NCBI GenBank assembly: GCA_964503775.1
Contig: CAZDBS010000001.1
Coordinates: forward strand, 1-64,000
Direction: 5' to 3'
From: CAZDBS01 sp964503775
Lineage (GTDB): Bacteria; Patescibacteriota; Saccharimonadia; Saccharimonadales; CAZDBS01
Length of the DNA: 64,000 nt
Part shown: piece after piece, positions 49,080 to 57,151 of the stretch
How positions within the stretch are numbered: the first letter of the stretch is position 1
Layout: every line of letters starts with the position of its first letter
Notes under the pieces: generated by a model
Told to the model about the DNA's origin: nothing
The model's database searches: none
The model's input: the letters and a program-made list of their open reading frames with translations, nothing else
Translations under genes and position numbers: made by a program

Positions 49080-50459
49080 TTACTCCTTTATGCTTAATGA
49101 AGGGTTGATTAGGAAACGACCGCCTAGAACTCGCCTGCCTATGAGAACCGGGAAACGCATGGATCCACGATTAGTCAGTGTGAAAGAAGTCACAAACGAG
49201 CGGCCACCCAGTCGTAACCGCGTCCTAATTATATACCTTCGCTCTGTAACTTTATCCGATTTTTTTACCAGAGATACCCCGAAGTCTTCGCTTTCGCATA
49301 GTCGCAATTTATCGATTCGATCTTTGCGAGCAACTTCCGGTACCTCAAACTGAAGCACTGTTTTGTTGCCACGTTTTACCTCACGAATGTTTTCGGCGTG
49401 GATTGATGAGCGATATGCACCCGTATCAACCTTCGCATGAGCGTCGGTAACACCAAGTTCCGGCAAATCAACAGTTTCGTGCAGTCCTATGACCTGTAAT
49501 TTCCCATGAGGCAATCGTTTGTCTAATTTAATGCGTGATTTTGCCATACGAGCTACGTATTTATTGAACTCGTCTATGATAGCCACTTGATCGCCCGACG
49601 TATCACCAGTCACGATTTGCGAACCTTGATTGGCTTCCAATACTACATACTTGGTCTGTTTGAGATTTGGTAGAACATCTACACCTGAAACCTGGAGGCC
49701 GACCGCGTCTGCAGCCTGTTCCGCCAGCTCGAATACTTTTTTTGGCACTTGAGAACTCGGGATAAACGAGGAAGCACCACCTGCTGACTCATTGTTTAGA
49801 TGGCTTCCTTCTTTGCCAACCCGACGTACTGCCACAACCGCCTTGCCGCCATAAACCTGAATTCGATAGTCAAACTTATTGGCTATATAGTGCTGTACCA
49901 GAAATGTCGTCTCTGGATAATTTTTGATGATAGCCAATGCTTTCTTCTGCGATTTCGCTAAGAAGTTCAATTTACCCTTTTGGCCGTTGGCGTCTTTGAT
50001 AATCAGCGGATATTCTAGGCTGGTTCGTTCTAGTGCATATACAGTGTGTTGTGGAGCGCAGTAAAGTGTATCGGCTACTGGTACGCCGTTTGACCAGAAA
50101 CGAAACTGTGACACTAACTTACTTCCGTCATTTTTGTTGGCAACGAGACTATCTGAAAAAGGTATGCCTATCGCCTGTAGGTAGATTGATAGAGCAGCTG
50201 CCTCATCTGGCATACTCATCCAGCGCTTGAAATATACCCAAGTATAGCCCTGTATATACCGCTCGGTTCTAGCATCAAAAATGGTTGCCACATTGTTTTT
50301 AATTTCAAAGATGAGGTCCTCAAGTGCTACATAGTCGATATCGATACCTTCTAGACCCGGTCGTTTTTGAAGTCGCTTCACAAAACCACCGAACCAAGTA
50401 CTGTTTTCACTACGACGCTCAGTAAAGACCACGAGTGCTCTAGGGTTAGACTTTTTCAT
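49080..50459 (-). CDS. ATP-grasp ligase fused to RimB-type retropepsin-like protease
   Basis: 459 residues in two parts. Residues about 1-300 are an ATP-grasp domain (LIIKDANGQKGKLNFLAKS, FLVQHYIANKFDYRIQVYGG, SAGGASSFIP, VVLEANQGSQ). Residues about 310-459 are a RimK-associated 'ATP-dependent zinc protease' domain (DUF785/RimB): HAKVDTGAYRSSIHA carries the aspartyl-protease-like DTGA, and RFPVLIGRRVLGGRFLINPS is the second family motif. RimB trims the glutamates that RimK adds to S6. Fusion of adder-like and trimmer-like domains in one chain is notable. It overlaps the upstream ATP-grasp gene by 14 bp. Confidence 0.88.
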   Translation of the reverse strand: MKKSNPRALVVFTERRSENSTWFGGFVKRLQKRPGLEGIDIDYVALEDLIFEIKNNVATIFDARTERYIQGYTWVYFKRWMSMPDEAAALSIYLQAIGIPFSDSLVANKNDGSKLVSQFRFWSNGVPVADTLYCAPQHTVYALERTSLEYPLIIKDANGQKGKLNFLAKSQKKALAIIKNYPETTFLVQHYIANKFDYRIQVYGGKAVVAVRRVGKEGSHLNNESAGGASSFIPSSQVPKKVFELAEQAADAVGLQVSGVDVLPNLKQTKYVVLEANQGSQIVTGDTSGDQVAIIDEFNKYVARMAKSRIKLDKRLPHGKLQVIGLHETVDLPELGVTDAHAKVDTGAYRSSIHAENIREVKRGNKTVLQFEVPEVARKDRIDKLRLCESEDFGVSLVKKSDKVTERRYIIRTRLRLGGRSFVTSFTLTNRGSMRFPVLIGRRVLGGRFLINPSLSIKE

Positions 50460-51387
50460 GAGAGTCTTTCATTTCGCCATAAGCCAACTCTTGAAGATAC
50501 TGCATGAGTACAGGGATTTTGACTTCCGGCTGTGCACCAACTTGAATAGCTGGTTGGTCGTTAACTTCGAGGATGTAGTGCTTGCCAGTCTGATTGTTGA
50601 TGATGAGATCAACACCCGCGAAACCACTGCGTCGCACTTTGTCGGCAGCCTTCAATACATCCCTTTGCTGGATGTCAGAGAGCGTACTTATCGGGACAAA
50701 CTCAGCCTCGGCGCCCGCTGACGTGTTATTAACATGCGTACCGGAGTTTTGGTCACGCATTCGCTTCATAACGAGGCGAATTTTGCCCCCCATGACAAGT
50801 ACTCGATAGTCGCAGTCATTGGGTATAAACTCCTGCAGGACAAAAGACTGTTCCGGGTGGTTCGTCAGAGCGATTTTAAGTTCGTCGTAATTATTGACTA
50901 AGTAATTCATCTTGCCACCGAACGTGTCGGCCGCTTTGGCGATGAAAGGGTAGTCGAAGCGAGGATGTTTCTTGAACACCAGCAAAATCTCGCGTTTGCT
51001 GCTCATGAAGGTATTGGGCAACGGCACATCACCACCTGACATCGTTACAAGTTCACTGACTTTAGTGTCGCTCAACACGCTCAATGGTTCTTCGGTAGTG
51101 ACAGGGATACCTTGTCTCTTAAGATAAGTTACAGCTGCGAGGGCTTGTTGGGGAGCCATGAGCCACATTTCCAGATCAACGGCAGCGAAAGTATCGAGGC
51201 GCCGGTCAGTCATCGAGTCGGTTACGATTAACTCATTATCGATGATCTCGGTATGTAAATCTTTCAGGGAACCCTGAAATAACTGTAGTCCATACTCACC
51301 TTCCACAGCTTTGAGGGGCTCGAACATGATCCGATAATAATCGGTTTTGTGCTTACGATAACTAAAAAATACGAGTACGTCTTTCAT
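50446..51387 (-). CDS. ATP-grasp ligase, third of the cluster
   Basis: 313 residues: N-terminal domain (about 1-105; DVLVFFSYRKHKTDYYRIMF) and ATP-grasp core (about 110-300; FIAKAADTFGGKMNYLV, FVLQEFIPNDCDYRVLVMGG, NNTSAGAEAEFVP, HYILEVNDQPAIQVG). The N-terminal third (bait residues such as DRRLDTFAAVDLEMW) parallels the fused protein downstream (ERYIQGYTWVYFKRW), so the two are paralogs. Substrate unknown. It is 41 bases after an unrecognised gene that may be part of the same unit. Confidence 0.88.
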   Translation of the reverse strand: MKDVLVFFSYRKHKTDYYRIMFEPLKAVEGEYGLQLFQGSLKDLHTEIIDNELIVTDSMTDRRLDTFAAVDLEMWLMAPQQALAAVTYLKRQGIPVTTEEPLSVLSDTKVSELVTMSGGDVPLPNTFMSSKREILLVFKKHPRFDYPFIAKAADTFGGKMNYLVNNYDELKIALTNHPEQSFVLQEFIPNDCDYRVLVMGGKIRLVMKRMRDQNSGTHVNNTSAGAEAEFVPISTLSDIQQRDVLKAADKVRRSGFAGVDLIINNQTGKHYILEVNDQPAIQVGAQPEVKIPVLMQYLQELAYGEMKDSHEKV

Positions 51388-51428
51388 AGCATATACCTCG
51401 TGTGCAGCTTGCCTTGAGACCAGGCTAT

Positions 51429-52007
51429 TTACGCAGCCTCTTTTAATAGATGTTTGTTTACGCGCTCAATCAACCACAGATAAGCCAAAACAATTGTATA
51501 TTCCTTGCTTTCGTCACTCACCGCCTCACCTAAGTTATGTCGTACTACCTCGTGTAGTTTGTGCATCGCCTCTAGTGCCCGTTCAGTGTCATCGCTATGC
51601 TCTGGGTTTGCTAACAATCTCGCGATTCTTGGAACTTCTTTATGTCGGTCAGGCTTTGGGGCTGGGACATCGCCTCGTATCCGTATAGTAACTACTTTGC
51701 CAAAAGTTTCCACAAATCCACCCACAAAATCATCTCGCGGCTCGACACCACTCAATAATTTTCGTTCACCCTCACCTGGCACGTATATACGTCGGCCTTT
51801 TTTGCCGCACTGGAAATACTTCAACTGATCTGGGTCGTTTGGTTCAGGCGTATTTACAACGACCGGGATCTCACCTATTTCAGGAAAGTCATCTTCAAAA
51901 CCACGCAAAAGCTCTGTACCCAAAGCCTCCATAGCTTCAGGGGTCAAGAGAGCCTCATGTTGGGGATCTTGATTATGGTTTTCTCCATTTGACGATACTT
52001 CACTCAT
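51429..52007 (-). CDS. Cytoplasmic protein of unknown function upstream of ATP-grasp cluster
   Basis: 192 residues, acidic N-terminus without hydrophobic segments, a middle part reading YFQCGKKGRRIYVPGEGERK and VTIRIRGDVPAPKPDRHKEV, and a helical C-terminus (about 135-190). No family recognised. It lies first in line before the three ATP-grasp genes on the same strand; it could be a partner or substrate, but nothing in the sequence proves it. An AGGTG-like segment lies just upstream of the ATG. Confidence 0.65.
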   Translation of the reverse strand: MSEVSSNGENHNQDPQHEALLTPEAMEALGTELLRGFEDDFPEIGEIPVVVNTPEPNDPDQLKYFQCGKKGRRIYVPGEGERKLLSGVEPRDDFVGGFVETFGKVVTIRIRGDVPAPKPDRHKEVPRIARLLANPEHSDDTERALEAMHKLHEVVRHNLGEAVSDESKEYTIVLAYLWLIERVNKHLLKEAA

Positions 52008-52082
52008 GAGGTGTATTTTACCATAGATCTAGTTATTTGGCAATGCCCTCAATCTGTTTAAAACCTATCTATCAAATCACTT

Positions 52083-52187
52083 CTATTGTGAGGAAACCCG
52101 CCAAAATGCCGCAACTATCACAACTAATACGATTACCAAGATAGCCGCAAGCATTATTACAAAACCATTTTCTGTCAATCGCTTCAT
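52083..52187 (-). CDS. 34-residue single-pass membrane peptide
   Basis: The open frame starts MKRLTENGFVIMLAAILVIV and ends WRVSSQ: a short basic N-terminus, one membrane helix and a polar tail. A well-formed promoter (TTTACG, 17 bases, TATACT at 52221-52249) lies just upstream on the same strand, which is the main reason to accept it. The ribosome site is weak (GGGCGGG). No family recognised. Confidence 0.5.
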   Translation of the reverse strand: MKRLTENGFVIMLAAILVIVLVVIVAAFWRVSSQ

Positions 52188-52220
52188 GATGCGCGCCCGC
52201 CCTAGCGCTTTGTTAATCAG

Positions 52221-52249
52221 AGTATATGACGAATAAGCATAGGCGTAAA
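52221..52249 (-). promoter_or_regulatory. Promoter in front of the 34-residue peptide gene
   Basis: On the minus strand TTTACG (52244-52249), 17-base spacer and TATACT (52221-52226), placed directly after the dnaJ stop codon. Confidence 0.6.
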
Positions 52250-53356
52250 CTAGAATATTCGACGTTTTGGCTTATCTTTAAACTCTTCTAGCAATTCCGC
52301 TTGTTTTTTACTGAGTTTAGTTGGCGTATCTACGAGAATAGTCACGATATGGGAACCTCGACTGGAGCCTTTGAGATGAGGTACGCCATGGCCAGATAAC
52401 TTGAAATCTGAACCGCTTTGCGTGCCAGCTGGAACCTTCATATTTACTGGACCATCGACTGTTTCGACTTCTATCGTCGTGCCAAGGGCGGCATCAACCA
52501 TCTCGACATGTTCTTTGGATAGGATAAGGTCACCTTCGCGGGTAAATTTCTTGTGTGGTTTGACCCTTACATTGACATAGAGATCGCCTTTCGGTCCGTT
52601 GGCGATAGCCTCACCGTGCTCACGCAAGCGAATAGTGGCCCCATCATCAATACCGGCTGGGATTTTGAGATTTATGGTTTGCTGCTCGGGTGAAGTACCT
52701 TTGCCCCGACACACGCTGCAAATTTTCTCCGGTACTTTACCTCTACCGTTACAGACATGACAGACAATTGCCTGTTGGATATTACCGAAAATGGTTCGAG
52801 TAGCCGTGACCACTTGTCCTCGTCCGCCACAAGTTTCACAAGTTTTGAGCTCATGGCCTGGCTCGACTGTCGTACCTTTGCAGTGTTCGCAAGTATCATC
52901 CAGACGAATATGCAAATCTTTCTCGACACCAAACACTGCTTCTTCGAAACTTAGTTCAACACTGGTCTGGACGTCGTGACCTCGCGCTTGACGACCCCCA
53001 CGCTGTTGCCCACTGAATCCGCCGCCGAAGAAACTACCCAATATATCCCCGAGACCCAAGTCTCCGAAATCAAAATGAACATTTTGGCCATCAAAGCCGC
53101 CAAAACCATTAAACCCACCACCGTCACTCGCGGCACTTGATCCAACGCCGGCATGACCAAATTGATCATAACGTTTGCGTTTCTCGCTGTCTTTCAGAAC
53201 TTCATACGCTTCGTTAAGCTCTTTGAACTTACTCTCATCGCCACCCTCTTTATCTGGGTGATGCTGGACGGCCAGCCGACGAAAGGCTTTTTTGATCTCG
53301 TCAGCACTGGCATTTTTGGAAACACCTAAGACTTCGTAATAGTCTCGTTTGGACAT
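52250..53356 (-). CDS. dnaJ: Chaperone DnaJ
   Basis: 368 residues with J domain (HPD in VQHHPDKEGG), Gly/Phe-rich region (about 72-115), four zinc-binding repeats (CEHCKGTT, CETCGGRG, CHVCNGRG, CSVCRGKG, about 140-215) and C-terminal substrate domains. It stimulates DnaK ATPase and delivers clients. It follows dnaK by 6 bases. Confidence 0.98.
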   Translation of the reverse strand: MSKRDYYEVLGVSKNASADEIKKAFRRLAVQHHPDKEGGDESKFKELNEAYEVLKDSEKRKRYDQFGHAGVGSSAASDGGGFNGFGGFDGQNVHFDFGDLGLGDILGSFFGGGFSGQQRGGRQARGHDVQTSVELSFEEAVFGVEKDLHIRLDDTCEHCKGTTVEPGHELKTCETCGGRGQVVTATRTIFGNIQQAIVCHVCNGRGKVPEKICSVCRGKGTSPEQQTINLKIPAGIDDGATIRLREHGEAIANGPKGDLYVNVRVKPHKKFTREGDLILSKEHVEMVDAALGTTIEVETVDGPVNMKVPAGTQSGSDFKLSGHGVPHLKGSSRGSHIVTILVDTPTKLSKKQAELLEEFKDKPKRRIF

Positions 53357-53362
53357 TAGACC

Positions 53363-55258
53363 CTACTTATCTTTTTCGTCTACGACTTCACCCTCGACAG
53401 GCTCATCGGTTTTCTTGTCAGTATCCTTTTCTGAGTCAGCATTGGCTTCTGTGCCTTTTGCTGCTTCATACATCTTAGCGCCAATTGGCATAATTTTGTC
53501 AGTCAGATCCTTGGCGGCTTTTTCAATTTCATCTTTATCAGTAGATTCCAGGGCTTTTTTGGCCTCCGTAACAGCCTCATCGATGGTTTTGACATCTTCC
53601 TCGGCCAGTTTGTCTTTATTCTCAGACTTCATCTTTTCAGCTTGGTATATAGCGCTATCCAGCATATTTTTGGCTTCAGCGGCTTCACGCTTCTTCTTGT
53701 CTTCCTCGGCGTGTGCTTCAGCCTCTTTGGCGGCTTTTTCAACCTCGGTTTTATCGAGGTTCCCAGAGTTCTGGATGGTGATGCTCTGTTCTTTACCCGT
53801 GCCTTTGTCTTTGGCGGTCACATTCAGTATACCGTTGGCATCGAGATTGAACGTCACTTCGATTTGTGGTACGCCGCGAGGCGCTGACGGGATACCGTCC
53901 AGTACGAAACGACCCAGGCTCTTGTTGTCGACCGACATCTCACGTTCTCCTTGCAATACATGAATCTCTACTGACGACTGTCCATCGGCAGCTGTTGAGA
54001 ATACTTCGTTCTTGCTGGTTGGGATAGTGGTATTTCGTTCGATGAGTTTAGTCGTCACACCACCCAGAGTCTCGATACCAAGACTTAAGGGCGTTACATC
54101 GAGCAGGAGGACGTCTTTGACATCTCCCTGCAGGACACCACCTTGGATAGCGGCACCGACAGCCACAACCTCATCAGGATTGACACCTTTGAGCGGTTCT
54201 TTGCCAAAGATTTCTTTGACCTTATCGATGACAGCCGGCATGCGCGTCATGCCACCAACCAAGACAACTTCGTCGATGTCTTTGGCTTCTAGACCAGCGT
54301 CTTTGAGTGCTTTTTTGCATGGTTCGACAGTCTTGTCGATCATTTCTTGGACAAGCTCGACGAGCTTAGCGCGCGTTAACTTGTATTCGAAGTGCTTTGG
54401 ACCATCTGCATCAGCTGTGATGAAAGGCAGGTTGATGTCAGCTACTTCGGTTGTCGAGAGCTCTTTCTTGGCCTTCTCGGCTTCGTCTTTGAGGCGCTGC
54501 ATAGCAGCGTTATCACCTTTAAGATCGATTCCTTGTTCTTTCTTGAACACCTCTAGGAAGTGGTTGACGATGCGATTGTCGAAGTCTTCGCCACCGAGAT
54601 GCGTATCACCATTGGTACTCTTAACTTCAAACACACCATCACCTAGTTCGAGAATAGAGACGTCGAACGTACCACCACCGAGGTCGAAAACCACGATTCT
54701 CTCTTCTTTTTTACTGTCCAGACCGTAAGCCAGAGCGGCAGCAGTTGGCTCGTTGATAATTCGTTTTACCTCGAGTCCAGCGATTTTACCAGCGTCTTTA
54801 GTAGCTTGACGCTGCGAGTCGTCAAAATATGCGGGGACGGTGATGACGGCTTCAGTAACAGGTTCACCTAGGTAGGCCTCGGCGTCGGCTTTCAATTTGC
54901 CTAGAATCATAGCGCTGACTTCTTCCGGGCTATAGTCTTTGTCAGCCATGGTTACTTTGACGCCACTACCGCTTTTCACGATCTTGTAGGGCATGATGTC
55001 GATGTCTTTTTGGACTTCCTTGTCCTCAAACTTGCGACCGATGAGTCGCTTGACACCATAGATGGTATTCGAGGCATTGGTTACACGCTGCCGTTGTGCA
55101 ACTTGCCCGACGAGACGTTCGCCGTTTTTGTTGATAGCTACGACAGATGGCGTGGTGCGATTACCTTCAGCATTGGCGATGATTTCTGGCTTGCCAGACA
55201 CCATGACTGCCATAGCCGAGTTAGTAGTACCTAAGTCAATTCCGATAATCTTACCCAT
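53363..55258 (-). CDS. dnaK: Chaperone DnaK (Hsp70)
   Basis: 631 residues, normal. ATPase signatures IGIDLGTTNSAMAVM, VFDLGGGTFDVSIL and VVLVGGMTRMPAV, then the substrate domain (LLLDVTPLSLGIET) and an acidic C-terminal tail ending EGEVVDEKDK. Two CIRCE-type operators and a promoter lie directly upstream, separate from the hrcA-grpE unit, so dnaK-dnaJ is heat-inducible under HrcA. Confidence 0.99.
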   Translation of the reverse strand: MGKIIGIDLGTTNSAMAVMVSGKPEIIANAEGNRTTPSVVAINKNGERLVGQVAQRQRVTNASNTIYGVKRLIGRKFEDKEVQKDIDIMPYKIVKSGSGVKVTMADKDYSPEEVSAMILGKLKADAEAYLGEPVTEAVITVPAYFDDSQRQATKDAGKIAGLEVKRIINEPTAAALAYGLDSKKEERIVVFDLGGGTFDVSILELGDGVFEVKSTNGDTHLGGEDFDNRIVNHFLEVFKKEQGIDLKGDNAAMQRLKDEAEKAKKELSTTEVADINLPFITADADGPKHFEYKLTRAKLVELVQEMIDKTVEPCKKALKDAGLEAKDIDEVVLVGGMTRMPAVIDKVKEIFGKEPLKGVNPDEVVAVGAAIQGGVLQGDVKDVLLLDVTPLSLGIETLGGVTTKLIERNTTIPTSKNEVFSTAADGQSSVEIHVLQGEREMSVDNKSLGRFVLDGIPSAPRGVPQIEVTFNLDANGILNVTAKDKGTGKEQSITIQNSGNLDKTEVEKAAKEAEAHAEEDKKKREAAEAKNMLDSAIYQAEKMKSENKDKLAEEDVKTIDEAVTEAKKALESTDKDEIEKAAKDLTDKIMPIGAKMYEAAKGTEANADSEKDTDKKTDEPVEGEVVDEKDK

Positions 55259-55292
55259 AAGATTGCTCCTTTTATGCTAAAAATGTGAGATT

Positions 55293-55319
55293 CTGGCACT
55301 CATTATACTACAGTGCCAA
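55293..55319 (-). promoter_or_regulatory. Second, imperfect CIRCE operator before dnaK
   Basis: On the minus strand TTGGCACTG-N9-GAGTGCCAG. The N9 includes TATAAT. It differs from the TTAGCACTC consensus at two positions in the left half, so HrcA may bind it more weakly. Confidence 0.65.
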
Positions 55320-55339
55320 TTGATAGAAATTGTATTATT

Positions 55340-55366
55340 CTGGCACTCTCATGTCAAGAGTGCTAA
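55340..55366 (-). promoter_or_regulatory. CIRCE operator with embedded promoter before dnaK
   Basis: On the minus strand TTAGCACTC-N9-GAGTGCCAG, nearly perfect CIRCE. The N9 holds TTGACA, which 17 bases later meets TACAAT. HrcA binding would therefore cover the -35 box. Confidence 0.9.
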
Positions 55367-55368
55367 TC

Positions 55369-55836
55369 CTATTTCGATGAAACTTTTACCATCGCTGGAC
55401 GGATGACCATGTCGCCGACCTTATAACCTGATTGCAATTCTTCGACTATTGTCTCTACCTCACCTTCACCTTCTTCCACGCTGACTGCTTCATGCAGGTT
55501 TGGATCAAATGGTTCGCCGACAGTCTTTATTTTCTCTACACCTAAATCAGATACAGTTTTTTCGAATTGCTTTACAATGCCCTCGATACCGCGTACGAAC
55601 TCGTTACTCTCCAAGTCTTTCGGAATGTGTTTTAGAGATCGCTCAAAGTTATCTATGACCGGCAGCAAGTCGCGGATAATACCTGTCTTGACTAAATCTT
55701 TGAGTCCAGTTATCTGCTCTTCGTGACGACGGCGAATATTCATAGCATCTGCCCTCTCGCGTTGCAAAGCTTCAGTCAATTCCCGAAGTTTTGCTTCAAG
55801 ATCATCGTGCTTTGGGTGCTGTGGTTTTTTACTCAT
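55369..55836 (-). CDS. grpE: Nucleotide exchange factor GrpE
   Basis: 155 residues: N-terminal coiled coil (about 10-60; LRELTEALQRERADAMNIRR) and C-terminal beta domain (about 95-155; FDPNLHEAVSVEEGEGEVET, GYKVGDMVIRPAMVKVS). It releases ADP from DnaK. It is 9 bases after hrcA and shares its CIRCE-controlled promoter. Confidence 0.97.
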   Translation of the reverse strand: MSKKPQHPKHDDLEAKLRELTEALQRERADAMNIRRRHEEQITGLKDLVKTGIIRDLLPVIDNFERSLKHIPKDLESNEFVRGIEGIVKQFEKTVSDLGVEKIKTVGEPFDPNLHEAVSVEEGEGEVETIVEELQSGYKVGDMVIRPAMVKVSSK

Positions 55837-55845
55837 TCTTCCCTC

Positions 55846-56544
55846 CTACAAAACCTGCTCTAATGCTTCACCGGCTCTTTGGACTAAAGCAATCGTACCT
55901 CTGTAGCTTTGGCGGGTTGGACCCAAAACCCCGATATAACTTCGATCACTATACGGGCTACGGAAACGACTAATAATTAAACTACAACCAGAATTGCGAC
56001 CTATGGGATTCTCTTGACCAATATAGACACTCAACGGTTTGTTAGGCGCCGCTTCACGCAGCCAGGGCTCCAAGTTATCGAGTAAACGAGCTACCTCCTT
56101 CACTTGACCTGCTTGCATAAATTCCGGCTGACCAAAGAGATTGGAAAGACCACTCATGTACAGCTGATCACCAATTGTAGCGAGACCTAGATTATGTGTC
56201 AGTTCGACAAGCGTATCGACGGCGTTACGAATGGTGCGCTCGGGTAACCCACCGTCCATCACACGCGTAGTAAGGGCCCGTTCTGCTCGTCGTTCAGAAG
56301 CCGTCTCGTCGATATCGGCGACATTGTTCACGTAATATCGATAGCCTTTATCGGTAGGGATGCGTCCAGCCGAGGTGTGGGGCTGCATGATGTAGCCTTC
56401 TCGTTCAAGATCGGCCATCTCAGCCCTTATAGTTGCACTAGAGACGTCGAAAGCGCGCGCCAACAGGCTCGAGCCCACTGGGCTCGCTACTTCGGCATAT
56501 TGCTCAACAATAGCTCTTAGGATGGCCGTTTGTCTCTCTGTCAT
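55846..56544 (-). CDS. hrcA: Heat-inducible transcription repressor HrcA
   Basis: 232 residues from the ATG at 56544 (MTERQTAILRAIVEQY), shorter than the usual 340. The winged-helix domain (about 1-75; SSATIRAEMADLEREGYIMQ, TSAGRIPTDKGYRYYV) is complete, and the C-terminal part keeps IGQENPIGRNSGCSLIISRF and YIGVLGPTRQSY. The inserted middle domain is reduced. The longer frame to 56607 would start inside the operator, so it is rejected. A CIRCE element lies just upstream, so it regulates itself. Confidence 0.95.
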   Translation of the reverse strand: MTERQTAILRAIVEQYAEVASPVGSSLLARAFDVSSATIRAEMADLEREGYIMQPHTSAGRIPTDKGYRYYVNNVADIDETASERRAERALTTRVMDGGLPERTIRNAVDTLVELTHNLGLATIGDQLYMSGLSNLFGQPEFMQAGQVKEVARLLDNLEPWLREAAPNKPLSVYIGQENPIGRNSGCSLIISRFRSPYSDRSYIGVLGPTRQSYRGTIALVQRAGEALEQVL

Positions 56545-56565
56545 ACTGTCTATATGGTAAGTTAG

Positions 56566-56592
56566 CTGGCACTCCGGAGTCAAGAGTGCTAG
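56566..56592 (-). promoter_or_regulatory. CIRCE operator before hrcA-grpE
   Basis: On the minus strand CTAGCACTC-N9-GAGTGCCAG, the CIRCE dyad with one change in the outer half. TTGACT lies in the N9, so the promoter overlaps the operator as it does before dnaK. Confidence 0.88.
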
Positions 56593-56644
56593 CAGCTTCT
56601 CGCGCAATGATATAGTAGATTGATAGCACTATATGGAGGAACTG

Positions 56645-57106
56645 ATGAAACAAGCACCTGATTTTACACTGCCAGACCAAAACGGCACGGAGCACTCTCT
56701 GAAAGACTATCGTGGTCACTGGGTTGTTCTGTATTTTTATCCGCGAGACAATACCCCGGGATGTACCGTCGAAGCGTGTAGTTTCCGTGATGCTCGCGAT
56801 GCTATCGCCGAGTACGGTAACGCAGTGGTGATCGGCATCAGTAAAGATTCAGTCAAAAGTCACGAGAACTTTACTAAGAAGTTTAACCTCAATTTCACTC
56901 TGCTCAGCGACCCAAGCACTGAGACAATCCAGGCTTATGACTCGTGGAAAGAGAAATCAATGTATGGTCGGAAATACATGGGTATCATGCGCAACACTTT
57001 TATCATCAACCCTGACGGTGAAATTGTCAGAGAGTTTATCAAAGTCAGCCCGCTGAAACATGTGAGAGAAATCCTCGACGCCCTCGCCGAACTGCAAAAA
57101 GCCTAA
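56645..57106 (+). CDS. bcp: Thiol peroxidase of the Bcp/PrxQ family
   Basis: 153 residues from the ATG at 56645, chosen because GGAGG lies 5 bases before it. The active-site segment NTPGCTVEACSFRD holds the peroxidatic and, five residues on, the resolving cysteine, as in Bcp. Reduces hydrogen peroxide and organic peroxides with thioredoxin-type donors. TATAGT about 29 bases upstream fits a promoter, divergent from hrcA. A hairpin follows. Confidence 0.95.
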   Translation: MKQAPDFTLPDQNGTEHSLKDYRGHWVVLYFYPRDNTPGCTVEACSFRDARDAIAEYGNAVVIGISKDSVKSHENFTKKFNLNFTLLSDPSTETIQAYDSWKEKSMYGRKYMGIMRNTFIINPDGEIVREFIKVSPLKHVREILDALAELQKA

Positions 57107-57117
57107 AATTCTAATGG

Positions 57118-57150
57118 TACTTGCGTAGAGGACCGTCCCCTACGCAAGTA
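57118..57150 (+). terminator. Terminator-like hairpin between convergent bcp and lepA
   Basis: TACTTGCGTAG-N11-CTACGCAAGTA, a perfect 11-bp stem ending 1 base before the lepA stop. It lacks a T-run and could serve both directions. Confidence 0.6.
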
Positions 57151-57151
57151 C

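Noticed and set aside
53349..53963. 204-residue plus-strand frame opposite dnaK
   Set aside because: Shadow of the dnaK coding strand; Ser-rich low-complexity product.
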